A DNA stretch of 63,036 nt from Elusimicrobiota bacterium (GTDB lineage Bacteria; Elusimicrobiota; Elusimicrobia; UBA1565): the NCBI GenBank assembly GCA_016218495.1, contig JACRDU010000154.1:1-63036 (forward strand), written 5' to 3'. The notes under the pieces were generated by a model, which was given only the letters and a program-made list of their open reading frames with translations, did not search any database and had not been told where the DNA came from. The stretch's first letter is position 1. Every line of letters starts with the position of its first letter. The position numbers were made by a program, and so were the translations under genes. This document shows positions 52,551 through 60,567 of this stretch, one piece after another.

Positions 52551-53065
52551 GCCCTCTCGACCCAGAAGATGTCCTGGCCGACCTTCACGGGCTTGCCGTT
52601 GTCGAGCAGGACCTTCACGATCTTTCCGGAGACCTCGGACTTCACGTCGTTGAAAACCTTCATGGCCTCGATGAGGCAGATGACGTCGCCCGGCTTGACC
52701 ATGTCGCCTTCCTTGGCGAACGGCGGGCTCGACGGGGAGGCGGCCCGGTAGAACACCCCCATCATCGGCGACTTGATGATGGAGACGTTGGCGGGCGCGC
52801 CCGCGGGGGCGGCGGCCGGAGGGGCTCCCGCCGCAGGCGCGGCGGCGGGGGCATAGCCCGCCGGGGCGGCTCCGGCGTAGACCGGCACGGCGACAGGCAC
52901 GGACGGGGCGGACTTGCGGACGAGGCGTACGCGGAAATCCTTGCGGTCGAGTTCCAGGGCCTGCAGGCCCCCCTCGGTCATGAACTTGTAGAGCTCCTTG
53001 AGCTCGGCGAGCGGGCCGCCGGCGGAGGTTCCGTTGGTCGCGGACACGGTCTTCTTGGCCATCAT
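52547..53065 (-). CDS. accB: Biotin carboxyl carrier protein of acetyl-CoA carboxylase
   Basis: 172 residues. An N-terminal helix (LAELKELYKFMTEGGLQALE), an Ala/Pro-rich swivel linker (~60-95) and a C-terminal biotinyl domain: PMMGVFYRAASPSSPPFAKE, then the biotinylation site CLIEAMKVFNDV. It carries the carboxybiotin used to make malonyl-CoA, the extender also needed by the Pfa synthase. accC is not adjacent, which is unusual, as accB-accC pairs are common. Confidence 0.94.
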   Translation of the reverse strand: MMAKKTVSATNGTSAGGPLAELKELYKFMTEGGLQALELDRKDFRVRLVRKSAPSVPVAVPVYAGAAPAGYAPAAAPAAGAPPAAAPAGAPANVSIIKSPMMGVFYRAASPSSPPFAKEGDMVKPGDVICLIEAMKVFNDVKSEVSGKIVKVLLDNGKPVKVGQDIFWVERA

Positions 53066-53111
53066 AGACCTCTCATCGAGTCAACGACGCCATCAAAACT
53101 GACTGCCAGGC

Positions 53112-53148
53112 CTTCCGGGCGCGCCGCGCCGTGCGGCGCGCCCGGAAG
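53112..53148. other. Perfect 16-bp GC hairpin between pnp and accB
   Basis: CTTCCGGGCGCGCCGC (53112-53127) pairs fully with 53133-53148 around a 5-base loop. It follows the pnp stop on the minus strand but has no T run on that side, so it may be an mRNA-stabilising or processing hairpin rather than a terminator. Confidence 0.55.
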
Positions 53149-53163
53149 ATTCTAGCACGGAGT

Positions 53164-55413
53164 CTAGCGATGCGAGCGCTCGCGCCGGGGCGGGAAGCCG
53201 CGGCCGTCGCGGCCGCCTTCGCGTCCCCGTCCGCCGCCGCCGGGACCGTCGCGGCGCGGGCCGGGGGTGTCGTTCTCGGAGCCGGGGGCGATGACGGCCT
53301 TGCGGGACAGCCGGACCTTCCCCTCCTTCGAGACCTCGAGCACCTTCACCTCGACCTCGTCCCCCTCCTTAAATAGGTCGGTGGGCTTGTCGACGCGCTT
53401 GGTGTCCATCTGGGAGACGTGCAGCAGGCCTTCGCGGCCCGGGAAGATCTCGACGAACGCGCCGAACTCGACGAGCGAGACGATGCGCCCCTTGTAGATC
53501 TTGCCGATCTCGGGCTCGGCCGTCATGCCTTCGATCTCGGCCTGGGCCTGCAGGACGGCCGTGGCGTCGACGCCGGACACGAACACGCTGCCGTCGTCCT
53601 CGACGTTGACCTCGCAGGCGTACTCTTCCTGGATGCGCCGGATGTTCTTGCCGCCGGGCCCGATGAGGGCTCCGATCTTGTCGACCGGGATCGAGATCCG
53701 GATGAGGCGCGGCGCGAACTGGGAGAGCTCCGCGCGCGGCGCCGGCAGCGCCGCTTCCATCTTCTCGAGGATGTGGAGTCGTCCCTTGCGGGCCTGCTCC
53801 ATCGCTTCCTTGAGGATGGCCACGGTGAGGCCTTCGACCTTGATGTCCATCTGCAGGGCGGTGATGCCCGAACGCGTGCCGGCGACCTTGAAGTCCATGT
53901 CGCCGACATGGTCCTCGAGGCCGGCGATGTCGGAGAGGACGGTGTACTTGCCGTTCTCCATCATCAGGCCCATCGCGACGCCGGCGCAGGCGGCCTTCAA
54001 GGGCACGCCGGCGTCGAACATCGCCAAGGAGCCGCCGCAGACCGAGGCCATGGACGAGGACCCGTTCGACTCCAGGATGTCGGAGACGATGCGGATGGTG
54101 TAGGCGAAGTCCGCCTCATCGGGAAGGAGGCTGACCAGGGCGCGCTTGGCCAGCGCCCCGTGCCCGATCTCGCGCCGGCCGGGGCCGCGCTCGGGCTTCA
54201 CCTCGCCGACCGAGTAGGCCGGGAAGTTGTAGTGGAGCATGAAGCGGTCCTTATACTCGCCTTCGAGCTCGTCCATCACCTGCATGTCGCCCGGGGTCCC
54301 GAGCGTCGTGGTGACGAGCGCCTGGGTCTCCCCGCGGGTGAAGACCACCGAGCCGTGGGTGCACGGGAGGGCGCTGGTCTTGATCGTGATGGGCCGGATC
54401 TCGTCGGGCTTGCGGCCGTCGGGGCGGACCTTCTCGTTGACGATGAGCCGGCGACCTTCCTCGGACTCCAGGTCATGGATGATGCCGGAGACGTGCTTCT
54501 CCTGGCCCGCCCAAGCCGCGTCGGTTTTGCCCTTCTCGACGACCTCGGCCTCGATGAGGTTCTTGAGCTCCTTGAGGCGGGTGGGCAGCTCGAGCTTGGT
54601 CCGGTAGCCGGCGCGCAGGTGCTTCTGCACGACGGGGCGGGCCTTCTCGATGGTGAAGGTCTTGACCGGCTCCGGATAGTCCGGGGCGACGACGACGGCC
54701 TTCTCGATCTTGCGGCCGTTCGCTACGGACTCGGCGACGACCTTGTCCTGCAGGGCGCAGAGCTCGCCGATGGCCTTCATGGCGATCTCGAGCGCCTCGA
54801 TGACGGTCTCTTCGGAGACCTGGGCGCAGCCGCCCTCGACCATCAGGATGGCGTCCTTCTTGCCCGCGATGATCATCTCGAGGTCCAGCGTCTCGCGCTC
54901 GTCGTGGGTCGGGAACAGGATGAACTGCTTGGTGTCGGCCACGCGGCCGATGCGCACGCCGGCGATGGCGTCCTTGATGGGGGCGTCGGAGAGCAGCAGC
55001 GCCATCGAGGCGCCCATGATGCTCAGCGGGCCGGCGTCGTTCTGCCCGTCCATCGAGACGAGCAGGTTGTAGATCATCGTCTCGCGGTTCCAGCCGTCGG
55101 GGAACATCGGACGGATGGGGCGGTCCGTGCAGCGCGCGTAGAGGGTCTCCTTGTCGCGGGCGCGGGCCTCGCGCTTGAAGAAGCCGCCGGGGATCTTGCC
55201 GGCGGCGTAGGTGCGCTCACGGTACTCGACGGTGAGCGGGATGAAGCTGACGTCCTTGGGGTTCTTGGCCACCGTGGCCGTGCAGAGCAGGACCGTGCCG
55301 CCGATGTGGACGGTGCAGGAGCCGCCCGCCTGCTTGGCGAGGGTGCCCGTCTGGATAAAAATCTCCTTGCCGCCTATCGTCGCCGATAGGCGGATGTTCT
55401 GAAGTTCTTGCAT
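53164..55413 (-). CDS. pnp: Polyribonucleotide nucleotidyltransferase (PNPase)
   Basis: 749 residues. Two RNase PH domains (first: RTYAAGKIPGGFFKREARAR, CTDRPIRPMFPDGW; second: EIRPITIKTSALPCTHGSVV, DFKVAGTRSGITALQMDIK), a KH domain (IGPGGKNIRRIQEEYACEVN) and an S1 domain (GKIYKGRIVSLVEFGAFVEI), ending in a Gly/Arg-rich tail. It degrades RNA 3' to 5' by phosphorolysis. Directly after rpsO (3 bases), the conserved rpsO-pnp pairing. Confidence 0.97.
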   Translation of the reverse strand: MQELQNIRLSATIGGKEIFIQTGTLAKQAGGSCTVHIGGTVLLCTATVAKNPKDVSFIPLTVEYRERTYAAGKIPGGFFKREARARDKETLYARCTDRPIRPMFPDGWNRETMIYNLLVSMDGQNDAGPLSIMGASMALLLSDAPIKDAIAGVRIGRVADTKQFILFPTHDERETLDLEMIIAGKKDAILMVEGGCAQVSEETVIEALEIAMKAIGELCALQDKVVAESVANGRKIEKAVVVAPDYPEPVKTFTIEKARPVVQKHLRAGYRTKLELPTRLKELKNLIEAEVVEKGKTDAAWAGQEKHVSGIIHDLESEEGRRLIVNEKVRPDGRKPDEIRPITIKTSALPCTHGSVVFTRGETQALVTTTLGTPGDMQVMDELEGEYKDRFMLHYNFPAYSVGEVKPERGPGRREIGHGALAKRALVSLLPDEADFAYTIRIVSDILESNGSSSMASVCGGSLAMFDAGVPLKAACAGVAMGLMMENGKYTVLSDIAGLEDHVGDMDFKVAGTRSGITALQMDIKVEGLTVAILKEAMEQARKGRLHILEKMEAALPAPRAELSQFAPRLIRISIPVDKIGALIGPGGKNIRRIQEEYACEVNVEDDGSVFVSGVDATAVLQAQAEIEGMTAEPEIGKIYKGRIVSLVEFGAFVEIFPGREGLLHVSQMDTKRVDKPTDLFKEGDEVEVKVLEVSKEGKVRLSRKAVIAPGSENDTPGPRRDGPGGGGRGREGGRDGRGFPPRRERSHR

Positions 55414-55416
55414 GGG

Positions 55417-55686
55417 TTATTTCCTCAGGTCGAGCTGCTTAAGGATCTTGGCGTACTCGGACACGTCGTGCTTCTTGACGTAGGCGAGCAGGCTGCGGCG
55501 CTGGCTGACGAGGCGGAGGAGCCCCACCTGCGTGGCGTAGTCCTTGCGGTGCGTGCGCATGTGCTCGGAGATCTGCTTGATGCGCTCGGTGATGAGGGCG
55601 ATCTGGACGGCGGCGGAGCCGGTGTCCTTGGGGGTCGCCCCGAACTTGGTCACGATTTCCGTCTTCTTGGTTTTCGTCATGGTCAT
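55417..55686 (-). CDS. rpsO: 30S ribosomal protein S15
   Basis: 89 residues, the standard S15 length. DTGSAAVQIALITERIKQIS, then HRKDYATQVGLLRLVSQRRS and LAYVKKHDVSEYAKIL are diagnostic. Of two close ATGs the first (55686) is chosen since AGGA lies 6 bases upstream. An extended -10 promoter sits directly before it. First gene of the long rpsO-pnp-accB-ftsK transcript. Confidence 0.97.
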   Translation of the reverse strand: MTMTKTKKTEIVTKFGATPKDTGSAAVQIALITERIKQISEHMRTHRKDYATQVGLLRLVSQRRSLLAYVKKHDVSEYAKILKQLDLRK

Positions 55687-55696
55687 GTTGGGTCCT

Positions 55697-55725
55697 ATTA
55701 TATCACAAACCCGGCGCGGCAAGGA
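55697..55725 (-). promoter_or_regulatory. Extended -10 promoter of rpsO-pnp
   Basis: Minus strand: consensus TATAAT (55702-55697) preceded directly by TGA, giving the extended -10 TGATATAAT. A poor -35 (TCCTTG) lies 17 bases upstream. The predicted start leaves only a very short leader before AGGA and the ATG at 55686. Confidence 0.65.
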
Positions 55726-55742
55726 CGTCCAGGTCCCCTACC

Positions 55743-56987
55743 TTAAGGAAGGGAGGCGGAGGCCAGCTCGCGCAGAAGGCCCAGCGAGAAGGCCACGCTG
55801 CGGCGGCGGACCTGTTCCCGGTCGCCGGGGAAGACGCGCTGGGCCGATTCGGTCCGGCCGGGCACCGATACGGCGATGTGGACGAGGCCGACCGGCTTGG
55901 CCTTCGTCCCCCCCCCGGGCCCCGCTATGCCGGTGACGGCGATGGAGGCATCGGAGCCGAAGCGTTCCCGCGCCCCCGCCGCCATCGCGCGGGCGCACTC
56001 GGCCGAGACGGCCCCATGGGCGGCCAGCAGGCCCTCGGGAACGCCGAGGAGGAGGGTCTTGAGGGCGTTCGAATAGGCGACGGCCCCCCCGAGGAACCAC
56101 TCCGAGCTGCCCGGCGCGCTGGTCAGCGCCCCGGCCAGCGTCCCGCCGGTGCAGGATTCCGCCGTCGCCAGCCGCCAGCCGCGCCGCTTGAGGGCGGTCC
56201 CGACGGCCGCCGGGAAGGTCTCTCCGTCCCGCGAGTAGTAGGCCGCCCCCATCGCGGAGGCCACCCGGCGCTCCAGGCGGGCCAGCGCCGGCGACGAAGG
56301 TCCGCAGGCATGGAGCTCGACCAGGCCCAGGTCGGCGAGGATGGTGAACGAGAACTCGGGAAAATCCTTGAGGACGGGGGCCAGGCGCTGGTCGCAGGCC
56401 GCTTCGGCCAGGCCGTAGAAGCGGAAGACGCGGGCGGCGGCCTTCCCGTCGCGCGCGAAGCGGCGCGCCAGCTCCGGCAGGACCCGGCGGTCGAACATCG
56501 GATGCATCTCGGCCGGCGGGCCTGGAAGGAGGTAGACCAGGGCGCCGCCCGGGGCCCTCAGGCGCTGCCCGGGGGCGGAGCCGTGGGGATTGTCGAGAGC
56601 CCGCGCCCCCTCGATCAGGAAGGCCTGGCGCTTGTTGTTCGCGGGGACCTTGAGCTGGTAGCGCGCGTAGCGGCGCAGGATCCGGGAGTAGAGCGCCGGC
56701 TTGTAGGCGAGCGCGCGGCCGAAGGCCGCGGCCGTCGCCTCCCGGGTCAGGTCGTCGAAGGTGGGGCCCAGGCCGCCCGAGACGATGACGACCGCGGAGC
56801 GCGCGGCGGCGGCGGAGACCGCGTCGCGGATGGCGGCCAGGTCGTCGGGCACCGTCGTGCTGCGGGCCAGGGTCAGCGAGGCTTCCTTGAGGCGGCGCGC
56901 CAGGTGGGCCGTGTGGGTGTCCACGCGCCCGGAGAGCAGCTCGCTGCCCACGCAGACCGATTCCGCCCGAGGGGGCTCCGTCGCCAT
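55743..56987 (-). CDS. cinA: CinA-like protein (MoaB-like domain plus nicotinamide-nucleotide amidase)
   Basis: 414 residues. The N-terminal molybdopterin-binding-like (COG1058) domain has CVGSELLSGRVDTHTAHLAR and VSGGLGPTFDDLTREA. The C-terminal CinA/PncC amidase has ATAESCTGGTLAGALTSAPG, SNALKTLLLGVPEGLLAAHG and VTGIAGPGGGTKAKPVGLVH. It acts in NMN deamidation or pyridine nucleotide repair. The ATG at 56987 gives the family N-terminus; the in-frame extension to 57017 adds nothing recognisable. Confidence 0.94.
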   Translation of the reverse strand: MATEPPRAESVCVGSELLSGRVDTHTAHLARRLKEASLTLARSTTVPDDLAAIRDAVSAAAARSAVVIVSGGLGPTFDDLTREATAAAFGRALAYKPALYSRILRRYARYQLKVPANNKRQAFLIEGARALDNPHGSAPGQRLRAPGGALVYLLPGPPAEMHPMFDRRVLPELARRFARDGKAAARVFRFYGLAEAACDQRLAPVLKDFPEFSFTILADLGLVELHACGPSSPALARLERRVASAMGAAYYSRDGETFPAAVGTALKRRGWRLATAESCTGGTLAGALTSAPGSSEWFLGGAVAYSNALKTLLLGVPEGLLAAHGAVSAECARAMAAGARERFGSDASIAVTGIAGPGGGTKAKPVGLVHIAVSVPGRTESAQRVFPGDREQVRRRSVAFSLGLLRELASASLP

Positions 56988-57028
56988 GACAGGATGATAT
57001 AAACATTTTGCTATCATTGGCCTCCCGG
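56988..57028. promoter_or_regulatory. Divergent promoter region cinA / gmk
   Basis: A 41-base AT-richer gap between divergent genes. Toward gmk, an extended -10 TGCTATCAT (57009-57017) lies 11 bases before the ATG. Toward cinA a TTTATAT stretch reads on the minus strand. No convincing -35 boxes. Called by eye. Confidence 0.35.
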
Positions 57029-57619
57029 ATGCGTACAGGCTTCCTCGTCATCATCTCGGCCCCCTCGGGAGCCGGAAAGTCTTCGGTTTGCCGCGCGTTG
57101 CGGGCCCGGGACGGGTCGCTGCGCTATTCCGTCTCCGCGACGACGCGCGCTCCGCGCCCCGGCGAAAAGGATGGACGCCACTACCACTTCCTGACCCGCG
57201 AGGAGTTCCGCCGGCGGGTCCGGCGCGGGGACTTCCTCGAATGGGCCGAGGTCCACGGCAACCTCTACGGGACGCCGAAGGGCTTCATCGAGAAGGAGAC
57301 CAAGGCGGGACGCGTCATCCTGCTCGACATCGACGTCCAGGGCGCCGCGCAGATCGTGCGCAAGCGTTCCGGCGACGTCACGCTCTTCATTCTGCCGCCG
57401 TCGTGGAAGACGCTCGAGCTCCGTCTCCGCCACCGCCGGGACACCAACGATTCCATCCGTACCCGCCTGACGAACGCCAGGCTGGAGCTCAAGGAGGCGC
57501 CCCGGTACCAATACTGGGTCGTCAACGACAGGCTGGAGCGGGCCGTCGGACAGGCCGCCGCGATCATCCGGGCGGAGCGGCTGCGTTCGTGCAGGCAGGC
57601 CCCGCGCCCGATTCGATAG
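57029..57619 (+). CDS. gmk: Guanylate kinase
   Basis: 196 residues. P-loop SAPSGAGKSS (10-19), the GMP-binding region SVSATTRAPRPGEKDGRHYH, FLEWAEVHGNLYGTPKGF and VILLDIDVQGAAQI are the full signature. It phosphorylates GMP to GDP. ATG at 57029 chosen over an upstream TTG, since it gives the standard N-terminus. Followed by rpoZ, a conserved order. Confidence 0.96.
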   Translation: MRTGFLVIISAPSGAGKSSVCRALRARDGSLRYSVSATTRAPRPGEKDGRHYHFLTREEFRRRVRRGDFLEWAEVHGNLYGTPKGFIEKETKAGRVILLDIDVQGAAQIVRKRSGDVTLFILPPSWKTLELRLRHRRDTNDSIRTRLTNARLELKEAPRYQYWVVNDRLERAVGQAAAIIRAERLRSCRQAPRPIR

Positions 57620-57630
57620 ACTGGAGGATT

Positions 57631-57945
57631 ATGCCCACTAAAGCGAAGAAGAAGGCCGAGGAAGACGCCGCAGAAGCGAAGCGCGCGGCGAACCTCGAGC
57701 AGCTGGTGCTCGACAAGAAGGAAGGGAAGTACGCCGTCGTCCAGCGCGTGGCATATTGGGCCAAGCAGCTACGCGGCAAGGAAGAGCACCGCCATCTGAC
57801 CCAGAACGAGATCCTCGAGCTCGCTCTGCAGCAGGTGCTGGCGGGCGAGGTCAGCGAGAAGGACATCGACAAGCTGATGGCCGCCGCGCCGAACGCGGGC
57901 TCCGCCGAGGAGACCGAGAAGCCCAAGAAGAAGTCGCTGCTCTAG
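57631..57945 (+). CDS. rpoZ: RNA polymerase omega subunit-like protein
   Basis: 104 residues. LEQLVLDKKEGKYAVVQRVA then YWAKQLRGK and ILELALQQVLAGEVSEKDID fit omega (conserved K-Y/F-x-L-V-x2-A-x2-A-R/K pattern). Lys-rich at both ends. A GGAGG sits 3 bases before the ATG. The gmk-rpoZ-coaBC order supports the assignment more than the sequence alone, which is diverged. Confidence 0.82.
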   Translation: MPTKAKKKAEEDAAEAKRAANLEQLVLDKKEGKYAVVQRVAYWAKQLRGKEEHRHLTQNEILELALQQVLAGEVSEKDIDKLMAAAPNAGSAEETEKPKKKSLL

Positions 57946-57948
57946 GCC

Positions 57949-58500
57949 ATGGCCCGCTCCCCAAGAGGGCGGGGCCCGGTCCGCCGCATCCTCCTCGGCG
58001 TCACCGGGTCCATCGCGGCCTATAAGGCTTGCCTCATCGTGCGCGGCCTCGTGAAGGCGGGCTGCGAGGTGCGCTGCGCCGCCACGGCGCACGCGCTCAA
58101 GTTCGTCTCGCCGCTGACGCTGGCGGCGCTCTCCCGCGCCCCGGTGGTCACCGACTTCATGGACCCGGCCCAGTGGGACATGGCGCATCTGTCGCTGGCT
58201 TCCTGGGCCGAGCGTGTGCTCGTCGCCCCCGCCACGGCCGACACGCTGGCTCGCCTGGCGGCGGGCCGCGCGAACGGCCCCATCGAGGCGACGGTCCTCT
58301 CGACGAAGGCCCCGGTCTTCCTCGCCCCCGCGATGGACACCGAGATGTGGGAGCACCCCGCCACCCGGCGCAACGCGACGGTCTTGGAGGGGTTCGGTTA
58401 CTCCCTGCTCGGTCCCGTCTCGGGCCCGCTGGCCAGCGGGCGGGTCGGGATGGGCCGCCTGATGGACCCCGAGGAGATCGTCCGGCGGGTCCTGGCGTGA
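57949..58500 (+). CDS. coaC: Phosphopantothenoylcysteine decarboxylase (CoaC part of Dfp)
   Basis: 183 residues, HFCD flavoprotein family. GVTGSIAAYKACLIVRGLVK at the N-terminus, the active-site His in MAHLSLA, the PASANT-like block APATADTLA, and the substrate clamp APAMDTEMWEHPATRRN (Asp where Dfp often has Asn, a common variant). It makes 4'-phosphopantetheine during CoA synthesis. Usually fused with CoaB; here a separate gene overlapping coaB by 4 bases. Confidence 0.92.
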   Translation: MARSPRGRGPVRRILLGVTGSIAAYKACLIVRGLVKAGCEVRCAATAHALKFVSPLTLAALSRAPVVTDFMDPAQWDMAHLSLASWAERVLVAPATADTLARLAAGRANGPIEATVLSTKAPVFLAPAMDTEMWEHPATRRNATVLEGFGYSLLGPVSGPLASGRVGMGRLMDPEEIVRRVLA

Positions 58501-59144
58501 ATGAACTAGCGGGGCGGAGGGTCGTCGTGACCTCCGGCCCGACCCGCGAGCCGCTCGACCCCGTCCGTTTCCTCACCAACGCCTCGAGCGGCCGCATGGG
58601 GGCCGCCCTGGCGACGGCTCTGCTCCGGCGCGGGGCGCGGGTCGTGATGGTCGCGGGTCCGGGCGCGTCTGTGCCGCGCGGCGCCCGCGCCGTCCCCGTC
58701 GTCACGGCCCTGCAGATGCACCGGCGCACCTTGGAAGAGTCCCGCCGCGCCGATGTGGTCATCGCGGCCGCCGCCGTGGGGGATTGGCGCTTCGCTCGGG
58801 TCGCCTCCCGCAAGATCAAGCGCAAGGGCGGCGGCTTGACGGTGAGGCTGCTGGAGAACCCCGACATCGTCGCCGCGGTGGCCCGGGCCCGCAAGGCGGG
58901 GCGCCCTTTCGTCGTGGGATTCGCCTTGGAAACCCACGATTGGATCGCCCACGCCCGCTCCAAGCTGGCTCGCAAGGGGCTCGACCTCGTCGTCGCGAAC
59001 AAAGCCTCGGTGCTGGCTTCCGATAGGACGCGCGTGGCGCTCGTCTCGGCCGATTCGGCGCGCGTCCTCCCGCCGATGTCGAAGAACGCCGCCGCCCGGG
59101 CCGTCGTCGCCCGGGTCGAGGAGATGCTCCGTGAGCGGCTCTGA
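58497..59144 (+). CDS. coaB: Phosphopantothenate--cysteine ligase (CoaB part of Dfp)
   Basis: 215 residues from the GTG at 58497 (GTGA overlap); the nearby ATG at 58501 is out of frame and stops after two codons. CoaB signatures: VVVTSGPTREPLDPVRFLTN, SSGRMGAALA, AAAVGDWRF, KIKRKGGGLTVRLLENPDIV, VGFALET and LVVANKAS. It joins cysteine to phosphopantothenate just before CoaC. Splitting of the normally fused coaBC is unusual but the parts look complete. Confidence 0.93.
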   Translation: MNELAGRRVVVTSGPTREPLDPVRFLTNASSGRMGAALATALLRRGARVVMVAGPGASVPRGARAVPVVTALQMHRRTLEESRRADVVIAAAAVGDWRFARVASRKIKRKGGGLTVRLLENPDIVAAVARARKAGRPFVVGFALETHDWIAHARSKLARKGLDLVVANKASVLASDRTRVALVSADSARVLPPMSKNAAARAVVARVEEMLRERL

Positions 59145-59865
59145 GCTGGCCGCCCTCGCGCGCGAGCTGCGCGCCCGCGCCGAGCTCCTCGACGAGGAGG
59201 AATGGCAGGCTCTCCCGGAGGCTGCGCAGCAAAGGGGCCCGGCCCTTGGCGCAGCGGAAATGAGGAGCGAGGGCCTGACCCTTACGAGAAGCCTGGAGGG
59301 GTTGGCGGCGGAGGTGGAGGCTTGCCGGAAGTGCCCGCTGGGGGCTCAGCGGATCAAGCCGGCCTTCGGCGTCGGCTCGCCCAGCGCGCGCGTGGTCTTC
59401 GTGGGCGAGGGCCCCGGCTACGAAGAGGACAGGCGGGGCGAGCCCTTCGTCGGGAAGGCCGGGCAGCTGCTCGACAAGATCCTGGCGTCCATCGAGCTGT
59501 CCCGGGAGACGGTCTATATCGCCAACGTGGTGAAGTGCCATCCCATGGTGGACCCGTCGGACCCCGAGAAGCGCGGCAACGACCGCCCCCCCACCCCGGA
59601 GGAGATGGCGCAGTGCCGCGGCTACCTCGAGGCCCAGCTCGACCTCATCGCGCCGCGGGCCCTCATCGCCCTCGGCGGCACGGCGGCCAAGTGCCTGCTG
59701 GCCACCGAGGACGGGGTCGGCCGCCTGCGCGGCCGCTGGCACGATTTCCGCGGGGTCCCGCTCCGGGTCACCTACCACCCCGCCGCGCTGCTGCGCGACC
59801 CCTCCCACAAGCGGGACGTCTGGGAGGACATGAAGGAGCTCAAGCGATTCCTGGAGGCGGCATGA
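59131..59865 (+). CDS. Family 4 (Fe-S) uracil-DNA glycosylase
   Basis: 244 residues. Cys65 and Cys68 (CRKCPL), Cys136 (VVKCHP) and Cys162 (AQCRGYL) are the expected 4Fe-4S ligands. The active-site motif VGEGPGYEEDRRGEPFVGKA and the C-terminal VTYHPAALLRDPSHK complete the family 4 pattern. It removes uracil from DNA. A ~60-residue helical N-terminal extension precedes the domain, as in many bacterial members. GTG start inside the end of coaB (14-base overlap). Confidence 0.93.
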   Translation: MSGSELAALARELRARAELLDEEEWQALPEAAQQRGPALGAAEMRSEGLTLTRSLEGLAAEVEACRKCPLGAQRIKPAFGVGSPSARVVFVGEGPGYEEDRRGEPFVGKAGQLLDKILASIELSRETVYIANVVKCHPMVDPSDPEKRGNDRPPTPEEMAQCRGYLEAQLDLIAPRALIALGGTAAKCLLATEDGVGRLRGRWHDFRGVPLRVTYHPAALLRDPSHKRDVWEDMKELKRFLEAA

Positions 59866-60566
59866 AGGCGTCACGCGAAGACAAGGACATCCTCGACAAG
59901 CTGGAGGATTTCTTCGACAGCAAGGTCCAGCCGAAGGTCAAGGAGATCGAGGAGCTTCTCAAGAAGGAGATCGAACTCGGCAAGCTCAAGGCGGAGAGCC
60001 TGATCGAGTACGACCCCGACAGCTCGTTCTCCTATCTGTCGGCCTTCCTGCTCGACAAGGGCGTGGCCGCCATCCATCCGTCGAGCAAGTTCCTCGTGGC
60101 CCGCGTGCTCAAGGCGATGGACTTGGACGAGGCCTCCACCGTCGTCGAGTTCGGCCCCGCCGAGGGCGTGATGACCCGGCGGATACTCCACAGCATGCCC
60201 GAAGACGGGACCCTGCTCTCCATCGAGCTGAACCCCCACTTCGTGAAGGCCGTGCGCCGCATCCGCGACCCGCGCCTGCGCGTCGTGCAGGGCGACGTGC
60301 AGGAAGTGGAGAAGCACATGGCCAAGCTCGGCATCGGCAAGGCCGACGTCGTCGTTTCCGGCATCCCGTTCAGCTTCTTCGACCTCGAGGGCCGCCACCG
60401 CCTGCTCGACAAAATACACTCCGCCCTCAAGCCCAACGGGCGCTTCGTCGCCTACCAGGTCACCACCCACCTCATCCCCATCCTCAAAGAGCACTTCAAG
60501 AACGTGAGCCACCGCCTCGAGCTGCGCAACCTGCCTCCCCACTTCGTCTTCATCGCCAAGAAATAG
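59862..60566 (+). CDS. SAM-dependent methyltransferase, phospholipid N-methyltransferase / KsgA-like
   Basis: 234 residues. A Lys/Glu-rich N-terminal helix (~1-45) is followed by a Rossmann methyltransferase: FLVARVLKAMDL, motif I VVEFGPAEGVMTRRIL, LLSIELNPHFVKAVRRI, VVQGDVQEVEKHM and motif IV VVVSGIPFSFFDL. The FL-AR-ML-x-G-E-G-x-x-T-R-I-L and SGIPFS blocks resemble the PmtA/COG3963 group that methylates phosphatidylethanolamine and the related rRNA dimethylases. The substrate is not settled. ATGA overlap with the glycosylase gene. Confidence 0.83.
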   Translation: MKASREDKDILDKLEDFFDSKVQPKVKEIEELLKKEIELGKLKAESLIEYDPDSSFSYLSAFLLDKGVAAIHPSSKFLVARVLKAMDLDEASTVVEFGPAEGVMTRRILHSMPEDGTLLSIELNPHFVKAVRRIRDPRLRVVQGDVQEVEKHMAKLGIGKADVVVSGIPFSFFDLEGRHRLLDKIHSALKPNGRFVAYQVTTHLIPILKEHFKNVSHRLELRNLPPHFVFIAKK

Positions 60567-60567
60567 C

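Noticed and set aside
53112-53148. Hairpin after pnp as a rho-independent terminator
   Set aside because: The stem is perfect, but no T run follows on the pnp strand, so I only list it as a hairpin.
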